64,000 nucleotides of DNA from Bactrocera neohumeralis (lineage: Eukaryota; Arthropoda; Insecta; Diptera; Tephritidae), in contig NC_065921.1 of NCBI RefSeq assembly GCF_024586455.1, positions 11,687,401 through 11,751,400 on the forward strand, given 5' to 3'. Under the pieces are notes generated by a model. It saw only the letters and a program-made list of their open reading frames with translations. It was not told the origin of the DNA and made no database searches. The position numbers and the translations under genes were made by a program. Positions 1 to 10,930 of this stretch are shown piece by piece. The first letter of the stretch is position 1. Every line of letters starts with the position of its first letter.

Positions 1-767
1 GTAACAAACTTTGTAGATGCCCAGTTCAAGGTAGACTAATTGTGGTGAATAGATAGTGATATTACTTGGGTAGATATACGTATGCACATCGGATCTTCCT
101 TATCTGTGATTTATTTCAATGTATCAAACGTAGTTCCCTACACTTATAACAAATCACCTAAAACACTAACATCCCCGAGGAAAGCATTCAAGCATTCAAG
201 CCTTCTCATTCTGTTTTGTGGGAATAACTGGTTTCCTGAATCTGGATATCAATTAAGTTCCAGCTAAAAAACTAACAAACATTTATTCTAACCTTCTTCT
301 GGTGTTGTTACTTGCAGAGTTAACCCGGATATTATATATCAGCCCGATAGCTGTTGGGGTAAGGTGTTCAGGAAGTTATGCAGCAATGAAAGATTTATAG
401 TCCCAACCGAAAAACTTCGCAAGTTAGCCATCTGTTATGGCATTAAATTTTTTTCCAGTTCTTGACCTTATTAAATTCATAGCGCTATAATGAAACGCTG
501 CGACCCCGAAAACTCTCCAAGTGGATATATAAGATTACCTTAACAATATAGAGTCTAAACGGCCATTATCTCTATTGTAAGTCGAGTCCAGCTTTTTGCC
601 GCATAATTTATGCAAGAGATAAAAGACAGAGCCAATGAGATCTCGTTCAAATTCCAATGGTGCTTCTTGAAAACGAAACAAAGATCTTGAAACCTATATG
701 CTCCGAATTTGCCTTTTTGTCGTAAAGTTGAGTTTATATCGTCAAGTAATTCTTGTTTTAGTAAGTC
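1..767. other. Left edge, no gene recognised
   Basis: AT-rich DNA with only short open frames broken by stops. Nothing here matches a protein family or repeat that I recognise. A short open stretch near 320-450 reads as protein-like but has no start and no recognisable domain. Confidence 0.5.
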
Positions 768-875
768 ATGTACCTACTTGCCCTTAGCAAAGTTCATCTT
801 ATCGCAATCGTAGAAGTTCTTACAGAACATTGTCCAATAGGCATTTATGCGGTAAGGCTAAAAATCTCAACGGTC
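768..875 (+). pseudogene. Non-LTR retrotransposon fragment (C-terminal part of ORF2)
   Basis: The frame includes LSKVHLIAIVEVLTEHCPIG followed by AVRLKI. This resembles the stretch after the RNase H domain in Jockey-like LINE ORF2 proteins, where LTGHCPIG and a zinc-knuckle region follow. It is a short isolated piece. It lies before the RNase H piece at 960, which is the reverse of the order inside an intact element, so it comes from a separate insertion or a rearranged copy. Confidence 0.6.
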
Positions 876-959
876 TCAAGTTGTCAAAGTGTGTATGGCT
901 GCCAAAGTTGCCACAGACTCAGAGAGTCTGTGTTTGCCAAACTGAACTCTAGCGGCTCC

Positions 960-1620
960 TTATCTACCCATTGTGGGTGGGAAGAAACCGTTGGAGGAGA
1001 GGGGCGGCGAGATTCTTCACGGATGGGTTAAAGCTTGGGAGAAGGTTGGTGGAGGGGTTTACTGTCATGAGATCTCTATCAACTCCATTTTCAGATTTTA
1101 TAACTATTGCAGTGTCTTCCAGGCCAAGGTTGTAGCCATTAAGGTAGCAGTAGATTTACTGCAGATTTCCTGGAATCGCAGGAAACTGTAAAGCTGATGA
1201 GCTTTCAAGAAAAGGCACCCTAGAACCGTACCCTCTTTTGTTTTACTACTCGCGGAAGCTCGGCCAGCGCTGGGACACCACCAGTACATGATCTGTCGCA
1301 AAAGCCTTTTGGCCCAAGATTGATCGCAAGAAATCTCGTGATCACTTTGCCCTTCTCCCTATTAGTGTCCACAAAGTAAGACTGGGAATCTTACCAGACG
1401 CCATCTGCAGAAGCCGTATGAAAGAAGGCGAGGTGGAAACAACTCGACACTCCTCCTTGACTGTCCCGTGTTTGGGAAGCTAAGACAAGAACTTAGGAAC
1501 GCATACATTCAGACATCCCACCCAGCTGGTGGGAATGGAAATTAAAAGCTTGTGCAAGTTTGTATTAGATACTAAGCGTTTTGCTAATTGATAAGTTCGA
1601 ACTCAGGAGTTCTTCTTTTC
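960..1620 (+). pseudogene. Non-LTR retrotransposon remnant: RNase H domain and downstream ORF2
   Basis: Around 1010-1165 the translation reads as a LINE RNase H domain: a degraded TDGSK-like start, then KVGGGVYCHE and CSVFQAKVVAIKVAVDLL. The frame then shifts, and PGIAGNCKADELSRKGTLEP follows at about 1165-1230, a typical RNase H end; the DNA normally between them is missing. After 1290 come AKSLWPKID-like, KVRLGILPDAICRSRMKEGE and LVGMEIKSLCKFV pieces in different frames, which match the ORF2 C terminus. It is broken by frameshifts and a deletion and cannot encode an active element. Confidence 0.75.
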
Positions 1621-1689
1621 TATGGTCTCACACAGCACTACATACATATAGTAGATCTTTGATTAGCCATCTAACATACCAAGTAGTCA

Positions 1690-1860
1690 AAGTTGTATGG
1701 ATGATGTGGAAACATCCAGGCAATTTATCTTCCATTGTCCAGCATTTGCAAGACTGAGCTTAAAACATCCCGGCAGTCTTACTTGCAGTGAACTAGAAGA
1801 CGTAGCAGTAGCAGCAGTCTTAACGAATTTGTGAAAGGCTCAAAATGCTTTGTCGGTTAT
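1690..1860 (+). pseudogene. Non-LTR retrotransposon ORF2 3' end fragment
   Basis: The frame reads DDVETSRQFIFHCPAFARLS and then SLKHPG. This is the conserved 'DVETxxHFLFHCPAFARLR' region near the end of Jockey-like ORF2 proteins, part of a CCHC-like element. A stop codon follows within about 100 bases. It repeats a part of ORF2 already covered by the previous fragment, so it is from another copy. It lies downstream of the 3' end of the minus-strand gene. Confidence 0.65.
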
Positions 1861-2390
1861 TAAGGGTCTTATGATCTATTATAATGGAGTTTTACATAGA
1901 ACAACGACCGGTGTTCTCAGCTGTCCAATGAGATCTTTTGACCTCATAACCCAACCTAATCTAAGTCATGAAGAAAAGTCGGTAGTTTTGCCACTTGAAA
2001 TGTGAGAGACAAACACTTTGGAAACACGTGAGAGCGAAACTAATTGAGTGGGAGAATTTCGTCGTTGTAGAAGTTTTTGGAAATACTTTAATTATCCAGG
2101 ATTTTTGAACTTCAAAGGGCGATCATATTTTTTTTAATGATGATTTAAAAACTTATGGTTTTAGTTTTATCATTGTTAAGTTTATTGGTCTTTTATTAAA
2201 TATATTACAGACTTAAGGCTACTTAATTCGCAATCATATAAGACTTACTAAAAATAATACAATACAATAAAAATATAATATATTTTTTTACTCGTTCCTG
2301 TGGCTACAAAAATTCATTAGAAATACAGTTAATAATTCGTTTCGTTTAATTACATTAATTATATAAAGTATTTGATTACTGTTGCATAAA
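1861..2390. other. AT-rich DNA between retrotransposon pieces and the gene's 3' end
   Basis: No gene seen. TTTATT at 2181-2186 and 2192-2197 (AATAAA on the minus strand) are alternative poly(A) signals for the minus-strand gene, should its 3' UTR run further than 2406. Confidence 0.4.
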
Positions 2391-2912
2391 AAATATATAT
2401 GTATATTTATTATTAATTAAGCTTATATTAAGATAATGGAAGGATAAATGTAACAAAAACTCACTGGACGCGTCGCAGGTTTCGGAACTTTTATACTCCC
2501 TTATAAATTAAACTAGATTTTCGTAAATTTATATTAAAAGCTAAGTAATTACAATAAAGTCATAGAGACAGCGCGCACTAGAAAAGAGGAAAATTCCAGA
2601 AACATCTACAAACTATCATACAAACATAGCTAAACTCATCAACTCGGCGGTGATAAGCCATTATATAGTCATATTAATATACAATTATTAAGCCGGTTAT
2701 TGTTATGCTCTAAGTAAAGATTGTGTATATTGATTTTTCTGTATTGTTTCTTTCTTCATATTATCACAATCTTCTCTCTGAATACGATTTCGCATTAACT
2801 AGTACTTTCATGAATACATATAAATACCAGCTGATACGAGAAAGAGAGGGTAAATAGAACTCTCTTACTTCGCTGCGGCATATTGCCGCGCTTGCGCTGA
2901 GCGCTTCCCGGC
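2391..2912 (-). promoter_or_regulatory. Predicted 3' UTR with poly(A) signal
   Basis: The region follows the TAA stop of the minus-strand gene and has no other coding signal. TTTATT at 2406-2411 is AATAAA on the minus strand and is the nearest plausible cleavage signal, giving a UTR of about 0.5 kb. The exact end cannot be fixed because other AATAAA copies lie further on. Confidence 0.4.
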
Positions 2913-5900
2913 TTAATTCAATTTATGATTCGCTGGCAAATCCTCGGAGCGTATACAACGTCCACGATAGCAAATCTCCGTTTCGGATGTCACTTTCATC
3001 GACGTGGACGTGGCGTAGATGACTTTGTCCATCAAGTTCTTTTTAGCTTGGTCGTCCGCTGGCGTTTTCACAGCCGTCGCTGATAATGTGGGCTCTGTAG
3101 CTTCCTCCGTTACGGCATTCATCGCCTGCGTTGTCGTATCGGCTTTGGTGCGTTTAATATTCATGTATTCCTGTCTGCGCTTGCCGACTGCCGCCAACGC
3201 CGCGGTTACCGCATGATCTTCCGATTCGTCGATGGCGAATAGATCGTGCAGTTGTCTCTTGACTTCGGAGAATATGCTTGGTTGCGATTCCAGATCATCG
3301 ACTGCTTCATCCATGCGTCGTGTAGCACTCTCTTCGGTTGCATTTTCGTCTTCATTTCCTGTTGGCGCGATTGTACTTCTATCCAAATCATCATCCATAG
3401 CGAGTGTTGTTGCGAACGACGTGACTTCTAAGGGTTCCGATGTTGTCGGCTCGTTGGTGTTCATTGTACTCAATGGACTGTTTGTTGTTGTTGTTAATGT
3501 AGAGGATTCCGGTGTGAGTGGCGTGGTCGTCTTAAGTTCTTTCACTATTTCGTCTGTGGATTTTTCCTTGCCGTAGAGTGAATTGTACAGTTGCGAACCA
3601 AGACCTTGTGACTCGGCCGTTTCGAAGCTTTCAGTGTTTTGTGTTGAGGGAAGTCTGAGTTTCTTGAATTTGTTGCGTCTGTTGACGCGGTTGAATATTG
3701 TGGTTTTCTGTGACTCAAAGAAGGTTCCATCTGTAGTGCGCTGCGTGGACTCCTCTGCCGATTCGAGTGGTTTCTCTTCAGGCGCCTTGCCCATGACTTC
3801 TTCAAGAAGTTCAGCAAAGGATTTCTCGGGCCTGAGAAAAAATTTTGATAATATTGAGTAAAATGCACATTTGGTTAAAATCAATACTAACGGTACATCA
3901 TACCCGCTTAGTTTTTATCTTATGTGTAATTTCAATATTCCTTAATTTCACCAATCTTTAATTAATTTTTCAGATACTTACTTTAGATTAGGCCCTTTAA
4001 GTGTTGGCTTTGTCTCACCAAAGCCTGCGGATACGTTTACTTCAAAGTTATCCGCCTTTTTGCTATCTTCAGGTCCTATGGTCACGATTTCCGGCTCTTC
4101 TTCGAACTTATGTTCTTTCTCCTTATTCTGTTCCTTGGGGTTAGTAGGTTTGAAGTGGTGATTGCCGCCGAATTTCAATGCTGGAGACCATTGTGATTCC
4201 TGACCATCCAGTTGGAAGTTCGGTCTTTGACGACGTCTTTGTGGTGGTGAGGCCTGTTTGGGAGAATAAAAAGTTGTGAGGTTTTTGAGCTGTAAAAGAA
4301 ATTGCTTAAAGGCTCACCTCGTTCTCATACAGATCATGATTGAAACGGTTTATTTTGCGGAAATTATTCTTGGGCTCTTCGACTTCAGCTTCCTCCTCTG
4401 GAATCGACGTGGTTGATGATAAAATTTGTGGACGACGCGTGCGTGCGCGCACTCTAATCACCTTACGTGGTGGTATGCGTGGACGCAGCTATTAAAGAAT
4501 GTATTAAAAAATATATTCTACAAATTTTGATTGAGGGTTTTGCCACTTACCGAAGTTTTCGTTTCGGTTTCCGGTGTTGTTGTGGTTGGCGGTTCGGTAG
4601 TTGTAGTGCGCAAACGTGGATAATTTCGGCGTATAAATGGCGAACGTCTTGTGGTAACTAACGGCTCTTCAGTGGTTGTTGTTGGTGCTGCGGTAGTGGT
4701 AGTGGTGCTTGTTGTACTCGGCAATGTGGTAAAGACCGGATTGATCTCATTACGTATGATCGGTTCGGTAGGACTTAAATCCTCTTGGTTGGGGAAATAA
4801 CCTGGTCCGAAATTATCCTTAGTGTACTGACTGTACTGTTGAGCGATTTGCATTGGCTCTAACATGCCGGCTGGGAAGGTCTGCTCATTCGTTTCTACCG
4901 TATTGCTCGGCGTAACCGTGTACACTTGTTGAGTTTCAGACGTCGGTGCTTCGGAACCGTAGTTTGTCGCATAAGAACTCGGTATTGCCGTCGGACTAGA
5001 TGGTTTGCGTGATGACAATGGCTTTATGACTGGATAATTCTGATTCAATACATCGCGTTGGTAGTCCAAATCTTCATCTTTGCCGGATTCGCCATACTTC
5101 TTACGGTGTTTTGTACGTAAGCTTTGGCGTTCTTCTTGTGTGGGTTGGTAGCGTATACGATTGGGATTGCGTATAAGTGGATTACGTGCTGCAGACGATG
5201 GGCGACGTGTTGTCGGTGTGATTTCGCCCTCGTTATCTGGTGAAGTGGTTGTGCTGGCTGTTGCGCGTGAACCAAATGGACGACGTACGCGTTGCGCGGG
5301 ACGTCTTGTAGATGTTTCCGTTTCAGAGTAGGATACAGAAGAGGTTACTTTAGAAACGAGAGGCTTACGCACACGATTGAGTGGACGTCTCGTTGGACGT
5401 GTGGGCTGTTCTGGTTCTGGCTCTGGCTGATTGGGTGTAGTTGTAGCAAGTTCACCTATAGCATTTTGTTTGTCCTTCTCTTGCAAATTATTTACAAGTC
5501 CTGGTAGATTTGGTGTGAGCGGTGGCAATTCTGAGGGTACATGATAAGGATTGGGGTCATATTCAACGGTGCTATCGGGAATCTCGTTTTGATTATATAA
5601 AGGACGTTGACTAGATGCTTGCTGGCGATGCGGTTTCAATTCAAGTTGGACATCTTTTTCGCGCTGCAGTTCTAGCACATCCGGCCGTTGTGGCGAGACC
5701 ACATTGTATGCATCTTCCGGTCCCGAGATCGCTGATTGCGACGGTGAGTAGAACGTAATACGTTGTTTGGTTGTCGATGTAGTCTTATGAGTTGTGGATG
5801 GTACATTGGCATCTCGTTCATAGTCTAAATCAACAGGCGTATATTGTACCTGCTCGAAAGGTGGATTCGTGGGATTTACTAATTGTGGGCGATTACGGAA

Positions 5901-8213
5901 AGCATCTTGTTGGCGGAAATACTGTTTCATACGATACTCCTCCTCCGGTGTGGTGCTTGTGGGTGGACGTGTGGTGAAACGTGGTAACTGCTCCTCAACT
6001 GGTTCTTTTGGTATGGTACCAAAAGAGTAGAGAGGACCGTTGGCGTTCTGATAATCAACCTGTCCATTGGGATTGTATGTGAAGAAGGTATGTGCGGGTG
6101 CAGCAGTCGTTGAAGTTGTGCTGGTTGTGGTGGTAGTGGTGCTTGTGGAAGTGGAAGTGCTAGGCGCTGGACGGTTGGGTTGAACTTTGTAGATATCATC
6201 ATTGATTATCTGGTTAGGTGCTGGCTGGAATTGAGCATATGGATTGTTAATGGTTTGTGTGAAAGCAGGTTGTTCAATTGGTTGCTGCTGTTGTTGTTGA
6301 ACTGTGTGCTGTGGACGTTTCTTCTTTGGGCGATCAAGTTTCGTGACCTTCGGTGAGTTGACCTCGCGTATGGCATCCTGATTGTAGAAGTAGTTGAATT
6401 TGTTGCCGCGTGTAGGCGCTAATGTGGAACGTTGAGTCGTAATCTCAAATTGATCGCGTGGTTTCTGCACAGGCTCATTCAACGCTGGATAGTAGTCCTT
6501 GGTTGCCGATGGCTGCTTTACACGTTGTGGACGCACGCGCTGTGTGGGCTGCGGTGGCTGATATTGATTAATATCGTTTTGACTATAAACTGCGCTTGGC
6601 TTAGCTGGCTGACTCACAATTTCTTGTGTGGCGCTGTTGCTTTTGGCGAGGTTTATGACGATTGAGCCGACATGTGGCTCAGGCAAAAGGATCTTATTGA
6701 AACCGCTTGGTGTGCGGTAACTAAGCGGCGCTACAAAGAAAGGTATCTCACGTAGCTCACGAGTTTGTGCGAGTTGCGACAAATAGGGTAGCTCAAACTT
6801 CGCATAACCTTCCGGAGTTGACATACCAGCTGGACCGACGAATATATCTGGTATCTTCTTGGTGGGCGCATCAACAACAGCGATTGTGTTGGAGTGACGT
6901 AGTGCTGAAACAACATCCGCTTGTGTGGGACGTGCTGAGTTACGCACCAGGAACATAGCAAGCGGTGGCTGATGAGCCTTCGGTTTCGGACGTGGTGTAG
7001 TTAATTGCTGTTGAGGATTAACATAATTCTGGAAAATAGTTGTTGGCTTGAGAGTGGTGGTCTTGGGGCGGCTCGTGCTCGTGCTGGGTGTTGATGTAAA
7101 ATAGTTCTGTTGATCCAGCGAACCAAGCGTGTCTTGCGTATAAAAATTATTGATTTGGAATGGATTAACCGTGGGCAAAGAAGGATTCACATTGTATTTG
7201 TTCACTTCGTAAGCTTGCGACTCCGGTTTTTGCTGATTATAGAGCGTGTCATATGGCACATACAGCAATTGTACATCTTGTGGATTGCCAGCATTGCTGT
7301 TGGGCGCCAAAGCGGGTGCGGTCGGTGCGCTTTGCTGGAAGGGCGCTGTTGGTAAGCTTTCCGGTTGTTGGTATGAAGGTATTTGTCCGTTGTAGCTGGA
7401 TTGCGGTTTATTCAAATCGAAGAATTGCTCCACTGGTGGGTCGGCAGGGAATACTTGTGGTGTAACGCTTTGCAAAGATTGTTGCGTTGGATTCGGTTTA
7501 GACTCGCGGTAAATATTCTTAGCCGGGAAGCTGTCTTCGATGTAATTCTGTTGTGGTAACGGTTTCTGCAAAGGTTGCTGGATGGGTTTCTGTGGTATTG
7601 GGTGGAATTCTGGTGGGAACACCGGTTGCTGGTTGTATAGTGGTGAACTGAAGAGTGTAGCTTGTGCGCCGCCACCACCAAAGGTGTGTTGTATCTGATA
7701 GCCGGTCTGCAGTGAGCTTGGTCCGGTGGCACCTACATCACGATTACCACCATCTGGACGGAAAGGCATTTCAAATTTGAAGAAAGACTGTGAAGTCGGT
7801 TCGCCGCCTTGTAGTGCGGATGCTTTTAGCGGTGACGCGCCGAAAGGCGAACCGATTTGTGGACGCGTTTGTGGTTGATTTACGAAACGTTGAAATTGGT
7901 ATGGGAAATCGAATGGCTGCTGTTGTGGCGCTGGTGGATTATGCGGCTTTGGCAAATCACCAAAGCGGCCATTTGGCGGAAAAGCCTGTGAGTAGGTGAG
8001 CACACGCGCATTCGCTGAGCGATCTTTGGCAGTCGAGCTGTCCACTGGTTGCGCTAGCGGCACCCAATCGAACGAGTCGGAGACGCCGGGTGAGGTCGGT
8101 TCCAATTGACGTGACCATTTTTCAGCTGCCTGCGCATGCGCGAACAAGCATACACAGAGGCAAGCGATCAAAGCGCTGGTTGGGGTGTTAAACGTTTGTT
8201 GTTGTCGGGTCAT
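2913..8213 (-). CDS. Large secreted Pro/Gln/Thr-rich protein, extracellular matrix or cuticle-like
   Basis: Four coding exons on the minus strand: 8213-4551, 4488-4318, 4253-3982 and 3831-2913. Exon lengths and phases join without a stop into 1674 residues. The start is chosen because CAACAATG lies eight bases after a strong splice acceptor and begins a signal peptide (LIACLCVCLFAHAQA, cut likely near residue 29). The mature chain is almost wholly Pro/Gln/Tyr/Asn-rich to residue 410. A compact block follows at 415-525, with two copies of FV(G/A)P....TPxGYxK..LP near 458 and 493. Then come Thr/Ser mucin-like tracts (about 685-705 and 1163-1190) and basic TRRP repeats (about 935-1015). The tail is acidic and Thr-rich. 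The only mature cysteines are 1656 and 1661 (CYRGRC). No transmembrane segment, chitin-binding R&R box or enzyme motif was seen. A role in matrix or cuticle is inferred from composition; I do not recognise the orthologue. Confidence 0.9.
3832..3981 (-). other. Intron 3 of the coding region (150 bp)
   Basis: Minus-strand donor AATCTAAA|GTAAGTATC at 3981 and acceptor TTTTTTCTCAG|GCCCGAG ending at 3832. The split codon AA|G gives Lys and the frame continues PEKSFAELLEE. The fit of a phase-2 donor with this acceptor supports the model. Confidence 0.85.
4254..4317 (-). other. Intron 2 of the coding region (64 bp)
   Basis: Minus-strand donor GAACGAG|GTGAGCC at 4317 and acceptor CCCAAACAG|GCCTCACC ending at 4254, phase 0. 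A second acceptor (TTTTACAG, near 4289) lies inside but would leave too short an intron, so the distal one is preferred. Confidence 0.82.
4489..4550 (-). other. Intron 1 of the coding region (62 bp)
   Basis: Minus-strand donor ACTTCG|GTAAGTGG at 4550 and acceptor TTTAATAG|CTGCG ending at 4489. Phase 0 on both sides, so the frame passes from ...KTKTS directly to LRPRIPPRK. Without splicing the frame stops 10 codons into the intron. Typical size for a short fly intron. Confidence 0.88.
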
Positions 8214-8245
8214 TGTTGGGCCTGCAAGCGAAACAGAACGAAAAG
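8214..8245 (-). promoter_or_regulatory. 5' UTR splice acceptor just before the start codon
   Basis: On the minus strand a pyrimidine-rich run ends in TTTCGCTTGCAG at 8222, followed by GCCCAACA and the ATG. The 5' UTR is therefore interrupted, and the promoter and first exon lie to the right at an unknown distance. I found no unambiguous donor nearby. Confidence 0.75.
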
Positions 8246-9540
8246 TATGTAATTAGATTTAATTGTGGATAATTTCTTATGCATAACTACAAGTTGTGTT
8301 GACACGCTCTGCACGTTCTCACGCCGTGTGCATGCAAAGAGTTTTATAATTTTATAATAAGCGTGTGTGTGCTTTGGCAAATACTGCCTGTTTGGTTCTT
8401 TAATTAAAAGCAATACAAATAATTGAATTAGTCCACACGCGTCTAAGCAATCTAAATTAGATATAGGAAGTCAAAATTGCTCGCTTTTTCATGCATATTA
8501 GCAATCAAGCGCGTAATATTCGAGTTTGTGCTTGATTTCCTAGCGTTTCCAAAGCTGCCGCCCACCAATTCGTCAAGGATCGCTTGCTGCGAAAATGAAA
8601 CTGAAAAGCTTTTGCTTGAGATATTGTGTATGCAACGCATAACAACTAAATTATTTACTATTATTATTGTTGTTGTAGCCATAATCACTCATTGGCAAGT
8701 CGGTGATTTTATAAATTATATGCGTCCGCGCACACAATTGATCGGTTTTAAGCGCAACTGGCGGATCTGGGCTACAATTTCATATTTTCATGCAGAGCGG
8801 TACATTGTGGTAATGCCACCTCTTTACATACATTTGATTCAAGTGTAAATATGTTTATCATTTAATTTATATGCAGTCATTTGCAAGCGCGCTGAAGTTT
8901 ATGATTTTTAACTTTTTTTTTGCACTTCAAATTGACAAAATCGAATTTCCTCATTGTTTTAATACCCGACCCGACACTAATTCTTCATTTCAGCTGCAGC
9001 ATGCCGCTTTACCCTCAATACCCCGGTTTGCCTTTGATTTTTATGGTCTCTTGATGCATTGGCATTTAATGATCTTAAGTGTTTTGAATTTGAAAATTTT
9101 CAAACTCAATTTTTAATATCCGCATTCCGAGATAACTTTAAAATGAAAAGTTTGTGTTGTTGTTGCTACTACTCGCTACCGAAGTACCATTTAAAATGTA
9201 ATTGCTTTGCTTATGGCACAATTTGCGGTAAAAGTGAGTTTGCGGCTTTCGGAAGTTCAGGTTCATTGCTGACGAGGTATGAAAGCGGGAATTCGAACAA
9301 CTGTGGCCTGAGAGGTTATTTAAAACCTTACATATACTTGTGAGCTTATGTAATAACCTATGATTTTACTATGACTTGGAGTTATGACAGCTTTTTAATA
9401 AATGACAAAGGTGTCTTAAATTTCGATTACTGAATAAATATACCCTGTGATGTGTATGAGAAATATGTTCTGGAAAAAAATATTTTTTTTTTTAATTTCA
9501 ACATCTATTTAAATAAGCCTTTTGTTTAATAGATTGCTTG
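8246..9540. other. Probable 5' UTR intron, no second gene seen
   Basis: Longest open frame is 123 codons on the plus strand (8477-8848), but it lacks family resemblance, repeats or good start context, and lies in the expected intron. A new signal appears only at 9545, where mariner sequence starts. Confidence 0.5.
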
Positions 9541-9544
9541 ATTT

Positions 9545-10320
9545 ATTGATTGATTGAAGGGATTCCAAGAAGATCTGACGGTTTCGAGGCAATTTTTGCT
9601 TAGCGATGATGCCCATTTCTGATTCAATGGGTATGTAAACAAGCAAAATTGCCGCATTTGGGACGAATCGCAACTTGAAGAGATTCAAGAGCTGTCATTT
9701 TATTCAGAAAAACCAACGGTTTGGTGTGGTTTGTTGGCTGGTGGAATCATCGGTCCATATTTCTTAAAAGATGACGCCGATGAGAATGTAATTACCAATG
9801 GCAACCGTTATAGCTCCATGATAACCGACTATTTGATGACTGAAATTGCAGCTCGTGATCTCGGTGACATTTGGTTTCAACAAAACGGCGCCACTTCCCA
9901 CACAACGCATCAATCAACGGATTTGTTGAGAGAATACTTCGGTGAGCAGATAATATCACGTTTTGGGACAGTTCATTGGCCACCAAGATCGAGTGATATC
10001 ACACTGTTAGACTTTTTCCTGAGGATATATGTAAGGTCTAAAGTACATGAGGACAACCCGCTTCGATTCAGATCTTGGAGCAAACCGACACACTTGTCAT
10101 TCACCAGGTACCAGTCGAAATGCTCGAACGAGTCATCGAAAATGACGATTCAACGGATGGACCATCTGAGGCGTATCTACGCCCAACATTTGAAAGAGAT
10201 AATCCTCAAAACATAAATGTCATGGAATGTTCTTTCGAATGATAATAAGCACTCCCCTTTGAGGTTGAAGTTTCTGTGTTTTTTCTTTTTTAAAATATCG
10301 AACTTCGAAATGGATCCAGA
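9545..10320 (+). mobile_element. Decayed mariner-like element, DD41D (rosa type), copy A
   Basis: The translation shows a Tc1/mariner transposase from the catalytic domain on: LLSDDAHF (first Asp, near 9605), a stop within the next FxFNG motif, then VNKQNCRIWD, IIGPYF and DIWFQQNGATSHT. The second catalytic Asp is changed to Asn (QNG). WPPRSSDITLLDFFL carries the third Asp, 41 residues after the second position, the spacing of the rosa/DD41D group known from Ceratitis and Bactrocera. The open part runs 9731-10213. The N-terminal HTH half is missing or unrecognisable. Its closest relative in this window is at 30.1-30.8 kb; both end in the same 3' sequence containing TGAAGTTTCTGTGTTTTTTC. Confidence 0.85.
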
Positions 10321-10930
10321 TTAATTGATATATAGCTATATATGTATATCTGTTAGTTAGTTGGATGAACCATTAATTTATTAGTCGATTGATTGATTGA
10401 TAGTTAGATTCATAGATAGACAGATTGATATATACACTGATTGAATGATATAATGATTAATTGTTTGATTAATTAATTAAACGATTGCTTGACTAATTCT
10501 AGTCTAAATAATCGATTGAATCACTAATTGATTATGAAACTGATTAATTAATTTTGACTGACTGAATTTTTGAATGATTATTTGAAAATATTGATATATA
10601 GATATATTAGCTGATTGATATACTGATTGAATGATAGAATGCCTAATTATTTAATTAGTTGATTGAGCGATTGCTTGCTTAATTTATTCAGAGACTAAGT
10701 AATCGATTGAAACACTAAACGATTGTTAAAGTCATAATTTAATTTTGACTGACAGAATTATTGAATGATGATTTCAAATTCTTGGTATATAGATATATTG
10801 ATTGTTTGATTGATATGAAGATTGATTGGTACATTGATTGATGGATTATTTGATTAATTGAATAAATCAGGATTCTCATTAATTGATTAGTCAACTGATT
10901 TATTACTGATTATAAGTTAGTTGGATTTAC
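10321..10930. repeat. Degenerate TTGATTGA-like simple-sequence region with a ~188 bp tandem duplication
   Basis: GATTGAT, GATATATAGATA and TAATTGATT words recur through the whole stretch. Two longer copies are visible: CTGATTGAATGATA at 10437 and 10623, and TTTTGACTGAC at about 10552 and 10743, so the block was duplicated with a spacing of about 186-191 bp. No coding frame. Confidence 0.75.

Noticed and set aside
3019..3861. Plus-strand frames of 65-114 codons
   Set aside because: Shadows of the minus-strand last exon; the spliced minus model explains the region.
8477..8848. 123-codon plus-strand frame
   Set aside because: No domain, poor start context, lies in the expected 5' UTR intron of the minus-strand gene.
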